From Ciona intestinalis (Eukaryota; Chordata; Ascidiacea; Phlebobranchia; Cionidae): a stretch of DNA of 64,000 nucleotides. Both the position numbers and the translations under genes were made by a program. Positions 59,071 to 64,000 of this stretch are shown here, in pieces. The notes beneath the pieces were generated by a model. The model was not told the origin of the DNA, ran no database searches, and saw only the letters and a program-made list of their open reading frames with translations. The stretch is from positions 5,597,350 to 5,661,349 of the forward strand of contig NC_020172.2 of assembly GCF_000224145.3 (NCBI RefSeq), written 5' to 3'. Each line of letters opens with the position of its first letter. The first letter of the stretch is position 1.

Positions 59071-60544
59071 ATGGAAACTGACGAAGAAATGATAATCGGC
59101 AGGTTTACGAAAATGGAAAGAGCAGAACAAGACGAGTTATTGAGAAAACTTTTATTAAAATGTAAACCCAGGCAGTTACAAATGTTGTACGGAGATACAC
59201 GGCAACTATTAGCGGTGGATTTCGTCCCGTTTATACCCCGTGAAATCGTAGATAGAATATTTTCGTATCTTACCCCACAGGAGTTATCAAGAGCCAGTTG
59301 CTGCAGCGGCCAATGGAGGGAAAGAGCAAATTCCAGCAGTTTGTGGAAAGCTTTATGCAGAAGAAGATCGTGGCTGCATTTTGGTGAAGGTTCATGCCAG
59401 CCACAAGAACTGTTTAGTTCTACGCCTGTCACATTAGCCCCTATGACAGTGCTAACTTCCCCCACATTCACCCCTATTATAAACACGTGCAAGTATATGC
59501 CTCCCATGTGCAAATGGAAGGATATTTACATAAGAGCGAACCATTTGCAGAAGAACTGGGCCACCGGTAGATATGTGGTCATGCCGCCAATGAGAGGACA
59601 TAAAGATCGTATTTCCTGCGTCGATTGCGCCGGGAATATTGTGGCTTCGGGCAGCGATGACCACTTGGTGGTGTTATGGGATGTGAGCACTGGAGACAAA
59701 CTGCATGTCTTTAGTCACCATAACGATGCAGTTACGTGCGTTAAGATAAAAAATAATTTATTGTTGAGTGGGTGTGCTGACGGTGTTATTCGGATTTATA
59801 ACATTAGTACTGGGAAGTGTCTTGGACAACTTTTAGACGAACATCAAGCAAAATCTGGAGTGAGATTTCTATGTTTCGATGGCACAAAAGCAATTAGCGG
59901 TCACGACGATAAAACGGTTCGAATTTGGGCAGTTTTGACGGGCAGATGTTTGTATGTGATGACTGGGCATACTGACGACATTGCTAGCATGGTTTGCTTT
60001 GGGAAATATGCAGTCACAACTTCATGGGATGAAACTGTTAAGGTCTGGGACACTGAGAGTGGTGTATGCGCGCATACATTGATAGGGCACACAGAGGTGG
60101 TGCATTGCGCCCATGCTAATGACCAATATGTAGTAACGGGGGGAGGGGACAACGTGGTTAAGGTATGGCTGATGGGAAACGGCTTATGCTCGCAGACCTT
60201 AGTCGGACATACAGACGATGTTTATTGTGTTGGGTTTAACGCTGAAATTATCGCTTCTGGATCTGCCGATAGCTCTGTGAGAGATATGGAGCTGGTTAGG
60301 TGTATGTTTGCATACCATGAAGGAACATATTGGGGTTGTGAGGTGCTTGGCTTTAAGAAGGGAGATGCTGATCACCAGTGGGGACCAGAAGAAGATTATA
60401 GTGTGGGACGCCGTGAAAGGGAAGCTACTAAATGTAGTCCATCGTAATCCGAGCTTGGTTAATATCATGGTAACTGATGACGTGAAATTAATCGCGACGT
60501 CACCCGAAGCTCCCGGTGTGCTTACCATTCTATGTTACTGGTAA
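59071..60544 (+). CDS. F-box/WD40-repeat protein (SCF substrate receptor), with an apparent one-base frameshift
   Basis: One intronless exon. An F-box spans residues ~49-95 (FVPFIPREIVDRIFSYL..WRERANSSSLW). At least six WD40 repeats then run to residue ~404, each ending in motifs such as VVLWD, VRIWA, VKVWD and VKVWL. Around 60283-60290 the frame breaks: the first frame carries on with unrelated residues to 60447, while the next frame has WLGVCLHTMKEHIGVV, a seventh repeat ending IIVWD, and a stop at 60544. One extra G in GTGAGAGATATGG explains it; without it the protein would be 490 residues. F-box proteins of this layout bind SKP1-CUL1 through the F-box and substrate through the propeller. 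I cannot assign it to a particular human FBXW. Lack of introns suggests an old retrocopy. Confidence 0.88.
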
Positions 60545-60632
60545 TGCTACTACTTGAGAACAAGAATTTTACACTGGAGTGGCAGAACAGGAGTTATATG
60601 GCGCATAACACACAAACTTTCCGATCAGTTTT

Positions 60633-60638
60633 AATAAA
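60633..60638 (+). terminator. Candidate polyadenylation signal of the F-box/WD40 gene
   Basis: AATAAA about 90 bp after the restored stop, followed by an A-run. It supports the longer reading frame as the transcribed one. Confidence 0.45.
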
Positions 60639-60754
60639 AAAAAATGGCAGTTTAATTATATAACACAATTGTCTTATTTTCAAATATTTCGATTTAAGAA
60701 TCAAAAAAACTTTTTTAACTGAAATGTTTGAATTAAAGACTATTGTGTTGTATA

Positions 60755-60855
60755 TATAGGCTGTAGGCTGCAATATTCACGTTAAAACAGACATAATATT
60801 CACGTTAAAACAGACTGTAGGCTGCAATATTCACGTTAAAACAGACATTAAGATT
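60755..60855 (+). repeat. Short tandem repeat (GGCTGCAATATTCACGTTAA units)
   Basis: ATATTCACGTTAAAACAGAC occurs three times within 90 bp, twice preceded by TGTAGGCTGCA. Confidence 0.75.
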
Positions 60856-61156
60856 AATTCTTTTATTTTATTTAAGGGCCAAATAAAGCAGTCATTCAGT
60901 TATAAAAATTAATGAACATTATATTTGAAATAATTGGCAGTAGCCAAACTAGCAATTCGTAAAACATAATGTCACTTAAATGTAGTAAGCCCATTCTTGC
61001 TTAGTATTTATTCCAATAGTAGAAGTTGTGCCATTAAGTCCATTTATTATGTTTTTATACAGTCTTTGGTGCAAATAGAACCAACAACCTGAACAATTGT
61101 ATTTTAAAAGATAAATATTTGCTGTGAATGTGGTTCAATTGAACTTGTTTTTGCGT

Positions 61157-61323
61157 TCATGGGCGCCAAACCTTTTCAAACACAGGGGAGGCAGGGATAG
61201 TTAGACACACAATCCTGTGAAATAAATCTAACTTTTTGGTTGTAATGTTTCCTGATTAATGCAGTGTAGAAAATTCTACAGTAGCCCTGCCCACCCTGCT
61301 ACCCCAGGTTTGGCGCCTATGTT
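61157..61323. mobile_element. ~167-bp MITE with CATGGGCGCCAAACC inverted ends
   Basis: The left end CATGGGCGCCAAACC is mirrored by GGTTTGGCGCCTATG on the right. The interior has no frame. The right half of a second copy lies at 62711-62776 (CTGCCCACCCTGCC, GGTTTGGTGCCTATG), in PI4KA intron 2. Confidence 0.75.
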
Positions 61324-62111
61324 CGATAATTGTCAAATTGTTTTTTTTACCCCTTTTTTCACCAAAAATGTTCCGTCTTATCCCTTCCTTAGAAATGTGG
61401 CTGTTTAGATAATTCTCGTCTTCGATTTTTTATTCACATTTTAAATCTCAAGAATTATTTTGCTTTGTTGTGTATGTCAGGGGTTAGTTAACTTTGCCCC
61501 GAGGTCATTTCTAAATCATTTATCAAGTCCCATAAGACATTATTAGCAATTATAGCATTAACTTAACTGTTAATATAGGTAATGGGCCAAACCTGGCATA
61601 AATCGAAAGTCCTCAACGACCTCACACATAGAGTGTCTCCCTCCCATTTGTATTGTGACTTGCATATGCTACTAGTATTTAATACAAATTCTGGCCCATA
61701 GTTCAACAACTGTTACCCCTGGTCTTCTACATTCACAGAAAACAGAAATAGCATAAGGAAAAGGTTATTGTGTTGTTGACATTTACTTTATAGCAAGCTT
61801 CCTAAATCTTAAGTGTCAATCAAACTTTAACCTTATTAATATTATATTTCTATGTTTCGTGTTTCTTATATTATTTCTATTTGCTCTCAACTTTAAAAGA
61901 GTCGGCAAAAGTTTTGTTCGTTTTAATTTTTACCAGGGCTGGTTTGAAAGGCCAGAACAACTTTTTTTACAAAAATGGGTGCCTAAACCCCCCTGATCTC
62001 CCCCTGAGTACGCCCCTGGTCCCAACCAAGCCCTGACTTAACCCTAGATAGTCTGCTGTGTTTGTATTTTCACTGTGGTTATGATTTTAGATCAGGCATG
62101 TTAATATAGGG

Positions 62112-63167
62112 ATGGATCAATTCTATTTTAAGTCTGTCGTTGGTTTGGCGAAGAAATTGGCCAAGAAAAAGAATGCAAGATTGGACCAGGTAATTATGTT
62201 TAAACTTTAAAATAAAATAGTATAATTATATACCTGCTTTTATTTGGCTCTTCGATTACTGTAGCAAATTTGAAAAAAAATAGGTAAATGAAACGACAGA
62301 ATAATATAGCAACAAAACAACCGTTGTTTGCCTTGATCTAAAATATAAATAAATTTTCATGTTTTTTTCCAAATATTTGATTATTGACCCAAAAATGTTT
62401 AGATAATGTAACATAATGTTGGGATTTTTACCCAACTTTTATTTCGAAGTAATAATTACAAAGTATATTTTCAGGTGAAGTTGCTGAAAGAGTTTTGTCC
62501 CAAGATCATAAACGGGTCGTACCAACTTGACAATCGTAACTACTTTGGAATTATTGCTCTAAGCGTTTATATTGTTGAATCTAAACTTGAGGTAAAAGGA
62601 ATGTAAATACATAATATGGTGGTCATAAAAGGAAATCACAATTGCCTTTTTCTTGTGTTCTCTCCTCCTGCAAAGTGAGAGAATTTCTCACTTTGCAGTA
62701 ATTGTAATATTTACTGATTAATGCAATGCATACAATCCAGGGTAGGCCTGCCCACCCTGCCAGGTTTGGTGCCTATGATAAATTGTCTAAAGGCTACAGT
62801 TTTGTGTACATAGTTACTGTAAATTTGGTTGCAATCTTGGGGTAGAAGCCCAACTTTGGCCTAAATCCACAGTTCCCTGACAAAGGTCTCACCTTCACCT
62901 ATATAAGCAGAATAATTATATCCGTACTTTACATAAAGTAGAAATAATGGCATCCATGTACCAGTTATGTAATACACATATAAACCTAAGCATGTATATT
63001 AAGCATGTATAAGGGAAAACCATAGAGTCGTAATTTTAGGGTATAGGCATGTGTAATATACCAATCCACTTCTCCCCAGCACCATGAAACATTGGTTCCT
63101 TACTTGGTTGATTTATTGCGATATCTACCTTCAGCTGCATGGAGGAAATGTAATGTGAATAAACAAG
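62112..63167 (+). CDS. PI4KA: Phosphatidylinositol 4-kinase alpha, first three exons (continues beyond the window)
   Basis: Exons 62112-62189, 62475-62591 and 63080-63167 join in phase and encode the first 94 residues. They read MDQFYFKSVVGLAKKLAKKK, then VKLLKEFCP, YQLDNRNYFGIIALSVYIVES and VPYLVDLLRYLPSAAW. They align with the human N-terminal FYF..L..LA, QLDERR, IALGIFLIES and VPYLL..L..LP of PI4KA as I recall it. The enzyme makes PI4P at the plasma membrane with TTC7 and FAM126 partners; the kinase domain is far downstream, outside this window. The Ciona N-terminus lacks the Gly/Ser-rich leader of the human protein. The window ends in the following intron. Confidence 0.85.
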
Positions 63168-63233
63168 GTCAGTTATCTATAAGTTTATACCTCTGTGTTT
63201 AGTAGCATGCCAAAGTGTAGACATATATACAAC

Positions 63234-63331
63234 TTGAGATTTTATAATTCTTTGATTGTTCTTTGTTTACTACTAAAATGTACGAGAAAATAGATTGAAA
63301 AGGTGTCCCATCTTCCCCCATCCTACTATAA
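63234..63331. mobile_element. Right half of a TATAGTAGGG-type MITE (PI4KA intron 3)
   Basis: TTTATAATTCTTTGATTG, TTTGTTTACTACTAAAATG and CTTCCCCCATCCTACTATA; the left half is missing. Confidence 0.8.
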
Positions 63332-63377
63332 TAGTGGTTTTGTTTTTAATATTTACAGAAATCTAATTAATGTGATG

Positions 63378-63690
63378 AATGCAATATACTTTGGCTCTGC
63401 TTGTTTATATAGACACCTAACAGCAGGGTAAAATCTGGGGTGACATTGTTAAAATACAGTTACACTAATAGTTGTCAAACATAGGGACCTCAATATACTT
63501 TGGCTCTGCTTGTTTATTTAAACACTTAACAGCAGGGTAAAATCTGGGGTGACATTGTTAAAATGCAGTTACACTCATAGTTGTCAAACATAGGGAACCT
63601 CATTGATTAATGTAGTAAATGCAATATACTTTGGCTCTGCTTGTTTGTATAAACACTTAACAGCAGGGTAAAATCTGGGGTGACATTGTT
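63378..63690 (+). repeat. ~105-130 bp tandem repeat, three units (PI4KA intron 3)
   Basis: Units begin AATATACTTTGGCTCTGCTTG and contain ACAGCAGGGTAAAATCTGG and GTGACATTGTTA. The units differ in length by one short indel. Nothing recognisable follows to 64000. Confidence 0.85.
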
Positions 63691-64000
63691 ATATTTGGTA
63701 GTATGCTAAAGCATCAGTACTGCGGCAATATGCGTTGCTGAAGTTGTTATGCTTAACTTTGTTCTAATGCCAGCCTTATGTATATTATTTACCTGTGTTG
63801 TGGGTTTGGCAGCTATAGACGATAAGGTACAACCTATTTCAAAGCTCTTTGTTTAAAATTTATTTACAATGAACTTAATGAATAATTGGAGCAACTCTGC
63901 CGAATGAATTAGTTAAGGAAAGGCATAATAAACGAAGTAACAGTACACTACATGCATTAAACGCAAAACTGATGAATTTGTCATTGCATCACCACACGTG

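Larger units (their letters stand above)
60639..62111. other. Spacer between the F-box/WD40 gene and PI4KA
   Basis: Contains the short tandem repeat, the GGCGCC MITE and a 97-bp-family unit near 61575-61640. No gene is seen. Confidence 0.5.

Overview
The window looks like nuclear DNA of a sea squirt of the genus Ciona, most probably C. intestinalis/robusta. It is AT-rich. Genes are compact and split by short GT-AG introns, and their proteins read as clear orthologs of human ones. Introns and spacers are full of short dispersed repeats of the kind I recall from Ciona: a MITE of about 190 bp with ends like TATAGTAGGGTGGGGGAAGA, and a tRNA-derived composite SINE with tandemly amplified 97-98 bp units. 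I see no viral or LTR element.

Layout, left to right: the 3' end of HECTD2 (+), SEC61G (+, one exon), RIOK2 (+), SMIM7 (+), SDHAF4 (-), which faces TMEM104 (+), then a ficolin-type secreted lectin (+) with an inverted tRNA-Cys pair and a tRNA-Lys inside its last intron. Next come METTL15 (+), INTS11 (-), which faces CDAN1 (+), a repeat-rich desert, an unrecognised type I membrane protein (+), a second repeat-rich spacer, an intronless F-box/WD40 gene (+) and the first exons of PI4KA (+). Nearly all exon joins were worked out by hand from GT/AG sites with reading phase conserved across every junction. The main exceptions are CDAN1 exons 6-8 and the exon broken by the gap at 42314.

The genes are mostly unrelated housekeeping functions: ubiquitin ligation, protein translocation, 40S ribosome maturation, complex II assembly, mitochondrial rRNA methylation, Integrator RNA cleavage, histone handling through codanin, and PI4P synthesis. 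The ficolin is an innate-immune recognition protein. I see no functional operon linking them. Two head-to-head pairs (SDHAF4/TMEM104 and INTS11/CDAN1) may share promoters.

Four of the six N-gaps are flanked by near-identical direct duplications that end exactly at the gap. These are best read as unmerged overlapping contigs, probably two haplotypes, and not as biological duplications. They give an accidental view of allelic variation: a SINE-like presence/absence at a splice acceptor, tandem-repeat copy number changes and microsatellite length changes.

The most unusual biology is a 167-bp copy of the ficolin terminal exon inside METTL15 intron 2. It is in frame with METTL15 exon 2 in both haplotypes, so intron retention would make a methyltransferase-lectin fusion. 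Other points of interest are MITE ends expanded into satellites, an extreme cluster of TGACGTCA octamers, a six-unit array of Pol III B-box-like motifs and the orphan 392-residue membrane protein.
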